The translations under genes were made by a program, and so were the position numbers. Under the pieces are notes generated by a model. The model was given only the letters and a program-made list of their open reading frames with translations. It made no database searches and was not told the DNA's origin. Of a DNA stretch of 64,000 nt, positions 39,847-47,874 are shown piece by piece. The number at the start of each line of letters is the position of its first letter. Positions within the stretch are counted from its first letter, which is position 1. Origin of the DNA: Rhodococcus antarcticus (lineage in GTDB: Bacteria; Actinomycetota; Actinomycetes; Mycobacteriales; Mycobacteriaceae); NCBI RefSeq assembly GCF_026153295.1, contig NZ_CP110615.1, positions 1,178,001 to 1,242,000 of the forward strand, given 5' to 3'.

Positions 39847-40136
39847 CGGACCTCGCGGACGTCGACCGACGAGTGGAAGGCGACCCGGTTCTTGATCCGG
39901 CGGGCGAGCGGTGACGGGTGCCGGTAGGTCCAGGCCCCGTTGTCCACCACGACCTCACCGGCGTGCACGGAGTAGTAGCTGGCCACGCCCTTCCACGGGC
40001 ACAGGGACTTCATCCGGCTCCGCCGCAACACCCCCTCGGTCACCGACTCGACCGGGAAGTAGTGGTTGCCCTCCACCACCACGGTGTCCTCGCTGCGGGC
40101 CAGCACCCGGCCCGCCATGAGCGCTTCCACCACCAC
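39843..40136 (-). CDS. DUF427 domain protein
   Basis: 97 residues of the DUF427 family, a small beta-rich fold. Typical elements are VLARSEDTVVVEGNHYFP, SLCPWKGVASYYSV and VDNGAWTYRHPSPLARRIKN. The CPWKG Cys and the YYSV tyrosines are the most conserved positions in the family; the function is unknown. Three adjacent GTG codons and a later ATG (40118) could start it; GTG 40136 is chosen for the GAGGAGGAG site 5 bp upstream. First gene of the radical SAM unit; its stop overlaps the radical SAM start. Confidence 0.87.
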   Translation of the reverse strand: MVVEALMAGRVLARSEDTVVVEGNHYFPVESVTEGVLRRSRMKSLCPWKGVASYYSVHAGEVVVDNGAWTYRHPSPLARRIKNRVAFHSSVDVREVR

Positions 40137-40475
40137 GCCACTCCTCCTCGACCTGTCTCGGCGTGCACACCCTCGCGGGGCCAGTGCGTCATCGCCCCCG
40201 GGCGACCTCACCAAGGAAACCCGCTGACCGGTCGCATGTCTTCCCCGCCGGTCCGAGAGCCGGCTCGACCTTCTCGACCCACCCCCGTGCGCGCCAGCTG
40301 TGGTCAGGGGTGGTTCTGGCCCGGTGGCTGCGGTGCCGCGGCTGCTTCGGCCGCGCTCTCTCCTGACCCCTGGTTGGCGCGGATCCACCGCAGCACCACC
40401 TCCGTGCCAGTGGTGGTTCCGTTGCCCGGGGCCGAGAGTGGGGCTCGACCCCGCCGTCCCAGCTCTGGAGACACC
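40137..40475. other. Intergenic region between DUF427 unit and isochorismatase gene
   Basis: 339 bp between divergent genes, with no credible ORF. It must hold promoters for both sides, but no clear -35/-10 pair was found. A short inverted repeat CACCAC/GTGGTG (40394-40399, 40410-40415) lies 60 bp before the isochorismatase start. Confidence 0.5.
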
Positions 40476-41111
40476 ATGACCGCGCCCCGCCGTGCCCTGA
40501 TCATCATCGACGTGCAGCAGCAGTACTTCGCCGGTCCCCTGGAGGTCCGGCACCCGCCGCACGCGGAGTCCCTGCCCCGGATCACCGCGGCGCTGGACGC
40601 CGCCAACGAGGCTGGTGTCCCGGTGGCCGTGTTCCAGCACACGGCCGGCGAGGGGGCACCGGTCTTCGACCCGACGACCCCGCAGTGGCAGCTGCACCCC
40701 GAGGTCGAGCACCGCCTGCAGCCCGGGTCGTTCCGCTCCGAGAAGCAGTTCGGCACCGTGTTCGCCGGCACCAGCCTGCTGGACTGGCTGCGCGCCCAGG
40801 ACGTCGACACCCTCACCCTCGTCGGCTACATGACGAACAACTGCGTGCTCGCCTCGGCTGCGGAGGCCGAGACCCACGGGTTGTCGGTAGAGGTCCTCTC
40901 CGACGCCACCGGCGCCATCAACATCACCAACGAGGCCGGTTCCGTCGACGCCCGGACCGTGCACACCACGCTGCTCGCCCTGCTGAGCTCCAACTGGGCC
41001 GCCGTCGTCGACACCGACCGGTGGGTGCAGGCGGTCGGTGCCGGGACCGCGCTGTCCGGCTCCAACCTGGTGGTCTCGGCCGTGCAGGGCGCTGCCCGCG
41101 CCGCCGGCTGA
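40476..41111 (+). CDS. Isochorismatase-family cysteine hydrolase
   Basis: 211 residues. The catalytic triad is Asp12 (IIIDVQQQYF), Lys90 (RSEKQFGTVF) and Cys123 (YMTNNCVLAS), as in nicotinamidases, N-carbamoylsarcosine amidases and ureidoacrylate-type hydrolases. An exact substrate cannot be assigned; the lack of the nicotinamidase metal site (DxHxxxH) argues against nicotinamidase. GGAG precedes the ATG. It stands alone between two non-coding regions. Confidence 0.88.
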   Translation: MTAPRRALIIIDVQQQYFAGPLEVRHPPHAESLPRITAALDAANEAGVPVAVFQHTAGEGAPVFDPTTPQWQLHPEVEHRLQPGSFRSEKQFGTVFAGTSLLDWLRAQDVDTLTLVGYMTNNCVLASAAEAETHGLSVEVLSDATGAINITNEAGSVDARTVHTTLLALLSSNWAAVVDTDRWVQAVGAGTALSGSNLVVSAVQGAARAAG

Positions 41112-41361
41112 CCACCCCCAGGCGGACGCGCGCGACGGTGTTGTCGTTGCTCGACGGACACAGCTCAACCGTTGTCACGCTTCTGGCTCGAGTCGAGGTG
41201 GATCGGGTGTCGACCCGGAGACGTCGCCGGGCTACCCGGCGAAGGAGGCCCCCGGGCGCGCTCCGCGCGGCCACGGGGTGGTGGCTGAGGTCGCTCGGGG
41301 TGACCGAGGTCGTGGGCCGGGGCCGGGCCGGGCCGGGGACGTTGTGCTCTACCCCGGGGAG

Positions 41362-41413
41362 GTGGTTCGAGACCACGCTGACCGGGTGCCCCGGGCCCGT
41401 CCGGGGCACCCGG
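41362..41413 (+). promoter_or_regulatory. Tandem hairpins in the leader of the PRC-barrel gene
   Basis: A small hairpin GTGGT-TCGAG-ACCAC (41362-41376) is followed by a perfect 13-bp stem CCGGGTGCCCCGG (41382-41394) / CCGGGGCACCCGG (41401-41413) with a 6-base loop. The stem ends 2 bp before the GAGGAGA ribosome site of the gene at 41428, so it could hide or stabilise the start. The rest of the 316-bp gap shows no gene. Confidence 0.6.
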
Positions 41414-41427
41414 ACGAGGAGATCACC

Positions 41428-42192
41428 GTGACCGCGACCGAACCGACCGCCGTGCCGAGCACCACCCCGGTGGCGACCCCCTCGGGCAGCCGGACCTTCA
41501 CCCTCGGCGCGGACGCCCGCTGCCGCGACGGCGGGGCTGGCACGGTGACCCGTGTGGTCGTCGACCCGCGCACCCGGGCGGTCACCCACCTCGTGGTGAC
41601 CCCCCGCCACCACCGCGGCGGGTTCGGCCGGCTCGTCCCGGTCGGCCTGGTGTCGACGGGGCCGGCGGGCGAGGAGGTGGTGCTGGACTGCACGCTCGAG
41701 GAGCTCGCGACCTTCCCCGAGGCGGAGGAGCACCACTTCCTCCCGGGCAACGAGGCCTACGGCGGGTACGGCCCCGCGCAGGCACTGGCCTGGCCGTACT
41801 ACTACTACGGCACCGGCTACGTCGGGGGGATCGGGATGGGGGGCAGCTGGACGGGGGACGGTCTCGGGGTCGGGATGGGTGGCGGACCGGTGCTGACCAC
41901 CTCGGAGACCGTGCCTCTGGGCGAGGTGTCGGTGCACCGCGGGGATCCCGTGCGCACGACGGACGGCAACGTCGGCCACCTGCACGGGCTCGTGCTCGGA
42001 CCGGACGACCGGGTGAGCCACCTGCTGCTGCAGGAAGGTCACCTGTGGGGTCGCAAGCAGGTCGCCATACCCGTCAGCTCCGTGACCTCGATGGACGACG
42101 GGGTGGCGGTGCGCCTCACCACCCGCCAGGTGCACGACCTCCCGGAGATCACCCTGCTCCCGCACCCGGCGGCGGAGGCTGCGTCCAGGTAG
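41428..42192 (+). CDS. PRC-barrel domain protein
   Basis: 254 residues with two PRC-barrel-like beta repeats, at about 18-90 (TFTLGADARCRDGGAGTVTR) and 165-235 (VSVHRGDPVRTTDGNVGHLH), joined by a Tyr/Gly-rich linker (WPYYYYGTGYVGGIGMGG). PRC barrels occur in reaction-centre H subunits, RimM and many actinobacterial stress-related proteins; here the role is unknown. The linker looks flexible and unstructured. GTG 41428 has GAGGAGA upstream. A strong hairpin begins right at the stop codon, so the gene is probably monocistronic. Confidence 0.82.
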   Translation: MTATEPTAVPSTTPVATPSGSRTFTLGADARCRDGGAGTVTRVVVDPRTRAVTHLVVTPRHHRGGFGRLVPVGLVSTGPAGEEVVLDCTLEELATFPEAEEHHFLPGNEAYGGYGPAQALAWPYYYYGTGYVGGIGMGGSWTGDGLGVGMGGGPVLTTSETVPLGEVSVHRGDPVRTTDGNVGHLHGLVLGPDDRVSHLLLQEGHLWGRKQVAIPVSSVTSMDDGVAVRLTTRQVHDLPEITLLPHPAAEAASR

Positions 42193-42221
42193 CCGGCTCG
42201 CGGCGCACGACGCGAGCCGGC
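42192..42221 (+). terminator. Hairpin after PRC-barrel gene
   Basis: GCCGGCTCGCG pairs with CGCGAGCCGGC over 11 bp with an 8-base loop. It starts at the stop codon and has no T-run. Confidence 0.7.
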
Positions 42222-42816
42222 CGCCGGTCGACGCGGGCACCCACGCTGGGTGGCGTGCTCCCGGTCGTCGACGGGGGGTGGGCGTCGGCGGGTGCAGAGC
42301 CGCACGAGGGGTTCTGGTGACGACCGGGGCGACCGGGGTGGGTACCTGCAGCACGGTGCTCGGGTCCTGGACGAGCCGGTGCCCCTGCAGGCCGAGGGGG
42401 CTGTCGAGCCTGATGCGGGGTGGCCACGACTCTCTGGCCAGGGGCCACGGTCCCGCGCGGACGGGCCGGCTGGCCTCTGCACGATGGGTCCGGACGGTGG
42501 GGGAGCGGGCTCCGGCCCGAGGGGTCGACTCCGACCACCGGCGGTGGGGTGTCGCCCGGTCCTGATCGAGCCCGCCGCCGAGCAGGTGCCGGTGGCCGAC
42601 CCGAGGGCCCGACAGGAGGGGGACCCGTGCCAGCCGGTTGCGGGGCCACCGGCCGAGTCCGAGGGGACGTTCGGCCCTAACCGGGTCCGCGGCAGGTGGC
42701 GCAGCGTGGGGACCGCGGTTGATCACGGTGGCGCACCCATCGCCGGACCCTGCTGCGGCCGCTCCCGTCGGAACGTCGCCCTGCTGACACCCGACCCCAC
42801 GACAACACCGGGAACA
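42222..42816. other. Non-coding region upstream of APC permease
   Basis: 595 bp with no convincing ORF; open frames here lack family similarity and ribosome sites. It contains a DosR-like box at 42663-42680. It is the probable control region for the permease gene and perhaps, by read-through, the phosphoketolase operon. Confidence 0.5.
42663..42680 (+). promoter_or_regulatory. DosR/DevR-like box upstream of the permease-phosphoketolase genes
   Basis: GGGGACGTTCGGCCCTAA, identical over GGGGACGTTCGGCCCTA to the box at 23274, lies 137 bp before the permease start and points toward it. Two 17-bp identical copies 19 kb apart, both in long intergenic regions before energy-metabolism genes, argue for a shared regulator. 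Confidence 0.5.
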
Positions 42817-44265
42817 ATGATGACGAACCTCCACGACACTCCGGCTGACACCGCACCCCCTGCCGCCCCGGGGTCGCCTCCGCCGCCCACGCGGGGACCA
42901 CCGGGGGACCGGGGGCTTGGGCTCACCCAGTCGACGGCCCTCATCGTGGGCAGCATCATCGGCGTCGGGATCTTCAGCCTGCCGTACTCGTTGGCCTCCT
43001 ACGGGCCGATAAGCCTCGTCGCTCTGGCGCTGGCGACGGTGGGGGCGCTCGCGTTCGCGGTGCTGTTCGCCGCGCTGAGCAGGCGGATGCCTGCGGACGG
43101 CGGGCCCTACGCCTACGCCCGGGCCGCCTTCGGCAACGTGATCGGCTTCGGCAACGCCTGGACCTACTGGATCACGGCCTGGGCCGGCAACGCGGCGATC
43201 GCGGTGGGCTTCGTCTACTACGTCGAGAAGTTCGTGAACCAGGGCGGCACGAAGGGATGGACCATCCTGATCGCGCTGTCGGCCCTGTGGATACCGGCCC
43301 TGGTGAACCTGACCGGGCTGCGCAACGTGGGCAGCGTGCAGGTCGTCACCACCGTCTTCAAGTTCATCCCGCTGCTGCTCATGGCCACCGTCGGGCTGTT
43401 CTACATCAAGGGCGCCAACTTCACCCCGTTCAACACCAGCGGTGGATCGAGCCTGTCCGCGATCGGCGGGGCGATGGCGATCGCCCTGTTCAGCTACCTC
43501 GGCGTCGAGACGGCCGCGGTGGCCGCCGCGCGGGTGCGTGATCCGGAGCGCAACGTGCCTCGCGCCACGGTGTATGGCACCTTGGCCAGCGCCGCGGTGT
43601 ACCTGCTCTCGATGATCGCGGTCTTCGGCATCCTTCCCGCCAGCGCACTGGCGCTGGACGAGAACAAGGCCTCCTACTCGGTCGCGGCCGACACCGTCGT
43701 CGGCGGCTCCTGGGCCGGGAACCTGATCGCGCTCGCGGTGATCATCTCGGGGCTCGGCGCCCTGAACGGGTGGACGATGATCTGCGCGCAGATGCCGCTC
43801 GCCGCGGCAAACGACGGTCTCTTCCCCCGACGCTTCGCCGGCCTCAACGCCCGTGGCGCACCCGCGTTCGGGATCGTCTCCTCGACCTCGCTCGCATCGG
43901 TGGCGGCGATCGTCTCCTACCTCGGCACCAGCGGCTCGACCGTGTTCACCACCTTGGTCCTGATGACCGGGATCACCGCAGCGGTCCCCTTCGGCTTCTC
44001 CGCCCTCGCCCAGATCGTGTGGCGGCTGCGGGACCGGCGCAGCTCGCTGCGCACCCGGCACTTCGTCCGCGACGTCGTCGTCGGCGGGATCTCGCTGCTG
44101 TTCGCCCTGGCGTTCATCTACTACTCCCGCAACACCGGCAACAGCTGGTACGTCGTCTGGGGCCCCTTCCTGATGACCGGCGGCGCCCTCCTGATCGGCG
44201 TGCCCGTCTACCTCGCCCAGCGCAGGCACATGACGCCGCCCGAGCCGGTGCCTCCCTACCGCTGA
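42817..44265 (+). CDS. APC-superfamily permease, basic amino acid/polyamine antiporter-like
   Basis: 482 residues. After a Pro-rich 35-residue cytoplasmic tail come about twelve helices, with TALIVGSIIGVGIFSLPYSL as the first-helix signature of the APA group. These exchange amino acids or their amines (for example arginine/ornithine), often in acid resistance. Two adjacent ATG codons (42817, 42820) can start it. It lies upstream of the phosphoketolase operon, separated from it by a hairpin. Substrate unassigned. Confidence 0.88.
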   Translation: MMTNLHDTPADTAPPAAPGSPPPPTRGPPGDRGLGLTQSTALIVGSIIGVGIFSLPYSLASYGPISLVALALATVGALAFAVLFAALSRRMPADGGPYAYARAAFGNVIGFGNAWTYWITAWAGNAAIAVGFVYYVEKFVNQGGTKGWTILIALSALWIPALVNLTGLRNVGSVQVVTTVFKFIPLLLMATVGLFYIKGANFTPFNTSGGSSLSAIGGAMAIALFSYLGVETAAVAAARVRDPERNVPRATVYGTLASAAVYLLSMIAVFGILPASALALDENKASYSVAADTVVGGSWAGNLIALAVIISGLGALNGWTMICAQMPLAAANDGLFPRRFAGLNARGAPAFGIVSSTSLASVAAIVSYLGTSGSTVFTTLVLMTGITAAVPFGFSALAQIVWRLRDRRSSLRTRHFVRDVVVGGISLLFALAFIYYSRNTGNSWYVVWGPFLMTGGALLIGVPVYLAQRRHMTPPEPVPPYR

Positions 44266-44276
44266 CCGACGTCGCT

Positions 44277-44300
44277 GCCGGCCTCCGCGGTGAGGCCGGC
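44277..44300 (+). terminator. Hairpin between permease and phosphoketolase genes
   Basis: GCCGGCCTC-CGCGGT-GAGGCCGGC, a perfect 9-bp stem with a 6-base loop, 12 bp after the permease stop. It may attenuate rather than fully stop transcription into the next operon. Confidence 0.6.
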
Positions 44301-44398
44301 ACCACCGTCACCGCCCCACCGAACCCCGACCTCCGTGGCCCGCACCGGGCCGCGGGCGCCGATCCCGCACGAACCCCGACGAGACGAGGAACGACCTC

Positions 44399-46807
44399 AT
44401 GACGGCCACCATCACCCCGGTGAACGCGCCGAGCCCCGGCCCGACGCCTCCCCTGAGCCCCGAGCTGTTGCGTCGGATGAACGCCTACTGGCGGGCGGCG
44501 AACTACCTGTCGGTGGGCCAGCTCTACCTCTACGACAACCCGTTGCTCACCAGGCCGCTGGCACTGTCGGACGTGAAGCCGCTGGTGGTCGGACACTGGG
44601 GCACCACGCCGGGGCAGAACTTCATCTACGTCCACCTCAACCGGGCCATCGTCACCCACGACCTGAACATGTTCTACGTCGCCGGGCCGGGGCACGGTGG
44701 GCCGGCCCTGGTCGCCCACACCTACCTGGAGGGCAGCTACACCGAGATCTACCCCGACATCAGCCAGGACACCGACGGGATGCGGAAGCTGTTCACCCAG
44801 TTCTCCTTCCCCGGCGGGATCTCCAGCCACGTCGCTCCGAGCACGCCGGGCTCGATCCACGAGGGCGGCGAGCTGGGGTACTCGTTGAGCCACGCCTTCG
44901 GTGCCGTGTTCGACAACCCTGACCTGGTCGTCGCCTGCGTGATCGGCGACGGTGAGGCCGAGACCGCTCCGCTGGCCACCGCGTGGCACTCGAACAAGTT
45001 CCTCGACCCGGCGACCGATGGCGCGGTGCTGCCGATCCTGCACCTCAACGGGTACAAGATCAGCAGCCCCACCGTGCTGGCGCGCATCGAGCCCGAGGAG
45101 CTCGATGCGCTGCTGCGCGGCTTCGGCTGGGCGCCGCACTACGTGGAGGGCGACGATCCCGAGACCATGCACCAGCTGATGGCGACCGCGGTCGACGAGT
45201 CCGTGGCCGAGATCCGCTGGTTCCAGGACCGGGCCCGAACCGAGGGTGACACCACCCGTCCGCGGTGGCCGATGATCGTGCTCCGCTCGCCGAAGGGGTG
45301 GACGGGCCCGAAGGTGGTCGACGGACTCCCCAACGAGGGCACGTTCCGGTCCCACCAGGTGCCGGTGCTCGTCGACGAGGCACACCCCGGTCACGTCGAA
45401 CAGCTCGATGCCTGGATGCGCAGCTACAAGCCCGAGGAGCTGTTCGACACCAACGGGCGGCTGCGGGCCGAGCTGGCCGCGCTCGCCCCGCAGGGTGATC
45501 GGCGGATGGGGGCCAACCCACACACCAACGGCGGGCTGCTGCTGCGTGACCTGCACATGCCCGACTTCCGGACCCACGCCGTCGCCGTCCCCTCCCCGGG
45601 CGCGGTCAGCGCCGAGGACACCAGCGTGCTCGGCGAGTTCCTGCGCGACGTCGTCGTCGCCAACGACGCCCGGCGCAACTTCCGGATCTTCGGCCCGGAC
45701 GAGACGCTCTCGAACAAGCTCGGGGCGGTCTTCGAGGTGACCAACCGGCAGTGGGACGCGGCCACCGTCGCGGGTGACGAGTGGCTGGCGCCGTCGGGGC
45801 GGGTGCTGGACTCGATGCTGTCCGAGCACCAGTCCCAGGGGTGGCTGGAGGGATACCTGCTCACCGGTCGGCACGGGCTGTTCAACTGCTACGAGGCGTT
45901 CGTCCACATCGTGGACTCCATGTTCAACCAGCACGCCAAGTGGCTCAAGGTCACCAGGGCGCTGCCGTGGCGCCGCGACATCTCCTCGCTGAACTACCTG
46001 CTCACCTCCCACGTCTGGCAGCAGGACCACAACGGCTTCACCCACCAGGACCCCGGCTTCCTCGACCACGTCGTCAACAAGAAGGCCGACGTCGTCCGGG
46101 TCTACCTCCCGCCGGACGCCAACACCCTGCTCTCGGTCGCCGACCACTGCCTGCGCAGCCGTCACTACGTGAACGTGATCGTCGCGGGCAAGCGCGCAAT
46201 GCCGCAGTGGCTGACCATGGAGCAGGCGGAAGTCCACTGCACCCAGGGCATCGGCATCTGGGAGTGGGCCGGCAACGACCGCGGCGCCGAGCCGGACGTG
46301 GTGCTGGGCTGCTGCGGAGACACCCCGACCCTGGAGGTCCTGGCGGCGGTGTCGATCCTGCGGGAGCACCTGCCCGAGCTGAAGGTCCGGGTCGTGAACG
46401 TGGTGGACCTCATGCGGCTGCAGTCCGCCAGCGAGCACCCGCACGGGCTGTCCGACCGCGAGTTCGACGCGCTGTTCACCACCGACAAGCAGGTCATCTT
46501 CGCCTTCCACGGCTATCCGACCTTGATCCACCGCCTCACCTACCGGCGGACCAACCGCAACCTGCACGTGCGTGGCTACAACGAGGAGGGCACCATCACC
46601 ACCTCGTTCGACATGCGGGTGCAGAACCGGCTCGACCGCTTCCACCTCGTCCAGGACGTCATCGACCGGCTGCCCCAGCTCGGTGCGACCGGGGACTACC
46701 TGCGCCAGGCCATGGCCGACAAGCTCGTCGAGCACGACCTGTACATCAACACCCACGGCCAGGACCTCCCAGAGATCCGGGACTGGACCTGGACCCCGTC
46801 GGCGTGA
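44399..46807 (+). CDS. xfp: Xylulose-5-phosphate/fructose-6-phosphate phosphoketolase
   Basis: 802 residues, the standard length for this thiamine diphosphate enzyme. It splits xylulose 5-phosphate or fructose 6-phosphate with phosphate into acetyl phosphate plus glyceraldehyde 3-phosphate or erythrose 4-phosphate. Conserved parts seen are [37 protein letters not shown], the TPP motif [17 protein letters not shown] and the C-terminal [14 protein letters not shown]. The [11 protein letters not shown] has Ala where many enzymes have Gly (ETGPLA), a mild change. GAGGAA precedes the ATG. It starts a tightly overlapping operon with aldolase and a proton pump. Confidence 0.96.
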   Translation: MTATITPVNAPSPGPTPPLSPELLRRMNAYWRAANYLSVGQLYLYDNPLLTRPLALSDVKPLVVGHWGTTPGQNFIYVHLNRAIVTHDLNMFYVAGPGHGGPALVAHTYLEGSYTEIYPDISQDTDGMRKLFTQFSFPGGISSHVAPSTPGSIHEGGELGYSLSHAFGAVFDNPDLVVACVIGDGEAETAPLATAWHSNKFLDPATDGAVLPILHLNGYKISSPTVLARIEPEELDALLRGFGWAPHYVEGDDPETMHQLMATAVDESVAEIRWFQDRARTEGDTTRPRWPMIVLRSPKGWTGPKVVDGLPNEGTFRSHQVPVLVDEAHPGHVEQLDAWMRSYKPEELFDTNGRLRAELAALAPQGDRRMGANPHTNGGLLLRDLHMPDFRTHAVAVPSPGAVSAEDTSVLGEFLRDVVVANDARRNFRIFGPDETLSNKLGAVFEVTNRQWDAATVAGDEWLAPSGRVLDSMLSEHQSQGWLEGYLLTGRHGLFNCYEAFVHIVDSMFNQHAKWLKVTRALPWRRDISSLNYLLTSHVWQQDHNGFTHQDPGFLDHVVNKKADVVRVYLPPDANTLLSVADHCLRSRHYVNVIVAGKRAMPQWLTMEQAEVHCTQGIGIWEWAGNDRGAEPDVVLGCCGDTPTLEVLAAVSILREHLPELKVRVVNVVDLMRLQSASEHPHGLSDREFDALFTTDKQVIFAFHGYPTLIHRLTYRRTNRNLHVRGYNEEGTITTSFDMRVQNRLDRFHLVQDVIDRLPQLGATGDYLRQAMADKLVEHDLYINTHGQDLPEIRDWTWTPSA

Positions 46808-47874
46808 GCACCACCCTGCTCCCGCCACCGGCGGGCCTGGGCTCGCTCGTGGACACCGCCCGGCTCCTGGTCGGCGGCGACAAGGGTCTGCTCGCGATCG
46901 ACGAGTCCACGTCCACCTGCAACAGGCGCTTCGCCCGCCTCGGGATCGCCCAGGACGAACCCACCCGCCGCGCTTGGCGCGAGCTGATCCTGACCACCCC
47001 CGGCCTCGGGGACGCGATCAGCGGGGTGATCCTCGTCGACGAGACGATCCGGCAACGCACCCGTGGTGGCACTGCCTTCCTGACCGTCCTGGCGCAGGCC
47101 GGGATCACCGCAGGCATCAAGGTCGACCTCGGTGCGACACCGTTGGCCGGGCACCCCGGGGAGACGGTGACCGAGGGGCTGGACGGGCTGCGGCAACGGC
47201 TGGGCGAGTACGCCCGGATGGGCGCCCGCTTCGCGAAGTGGCGGGCCGTGCTCACCATCGGGGACGGAACCCCGAGCCGGGCCTGCGTGACGGCCAACGC
47301 CCACGCGCTGGCCCGGTACGCCGCGCTGTGCCAGGAGGCCGGCCTGGTACCCGTCGTGGAGCCGGAGGTGCTGACGGCGGGCGAGCACACCCTGGCCCGC
47401 TGCGAACAGGTCACCGAGGACGTGCTGCACGAGGTGTTCGCCCAGCTGGACACCCAGGGGGTCGTGCTCGAGGCGATCCTGCTCAAGCCCAGCATGGTCC
47501 TGCCCGGGTCGGACAACCCCACCCAGGACCCGGTCGACGCGGCGGCCGCAGCCACGCTCCGCTGCCTGCGGCGGGCGGCACCGGCGGCCGTCGCCGGGAT
47601 CGCGTTCCTGTCCGGCGGCCAGTCCGGTGACCTCGCCGCCGCCCGCCTGGCTGCGATGAACAGCCCCGCGCTGGCCCCGCTGCCGTGGCCGGTCTCGTTC
47701 TCCTTCGGGCGCGCGATCCAGGAACCTGCGCTGTCGATCTGGGGCGGCCAGGACGCGAACACCGAGCGGGCACAGCAGGCCCTGCTCCGGCGGGCCACCG
47801 CCAACCGCGATGCCCGCCGCGGCGAGGACACGAGCACGGGCGCCCATCCACGTCGACCTGAAGGACGAGCGTGA
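46804..47874 (+). CDS. Fructose-bisphosphate aldolase class I
   Basis: 356 residues of the Schiff-base aldolase family, with [48 protein letters not shown] and the catalytic Lys in [10 protein letters not shown]. The [19 protein letters not shown] stretch binds substrate phosphate. It cleaves fructose 1,6-bisphosphate to two triose phosphates or runs in reverse, which with phosphoketolase could form a carbon-conserving bypass. GTG 46804 overlaps the phosphoketolase stop (GTGA), and its stop overlaps the ATPase start, so the three are co-translated. The C terminus has a charged 20-residue tail. Confidence 0.94.
   Translation: MSTTLLPPPAGLGSLVDTARLLVGGDKGLLAIDESTSTCNRRFARLGIAQDEPTRRAWRELILTTPGLGDAISGVILVDETIRQRTRGGTAFLTVLAQAGITAGIKVDLGATPLAGHPGETVTEGLDGLRQRLGEYARMGARFAKWRAVLTIGDGTPSRACVTANAHALARYAALCQEAGLVPVVEPEVLTAGEHTLARCEQVTEDVLHEVFAQLDTQGVVLEAILLKPSMVLPGSDNPTQDPVDAAAAATLRCLRRAAPAAVAGIAFLSGGQSGDLAAARLAAMNSPALAPLPWPVSFSFGRAIQEPALSIWGGQDANTERAQQALLRRATANRDARRGEDTSTGAHPRRPEGRA

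Noticed and set aside
40394-40415. CACCAC/GTGGTG repeat as a terminator
   Set aside because: Short stem, large loop, and located upstream of a gene rather than after one.
40924-44229. 1101-codon minus-strand frame
   Set aside because: Crosses the PRC-barrel gene, a terminator hairpin and an APC permease; no domain is recognisable.
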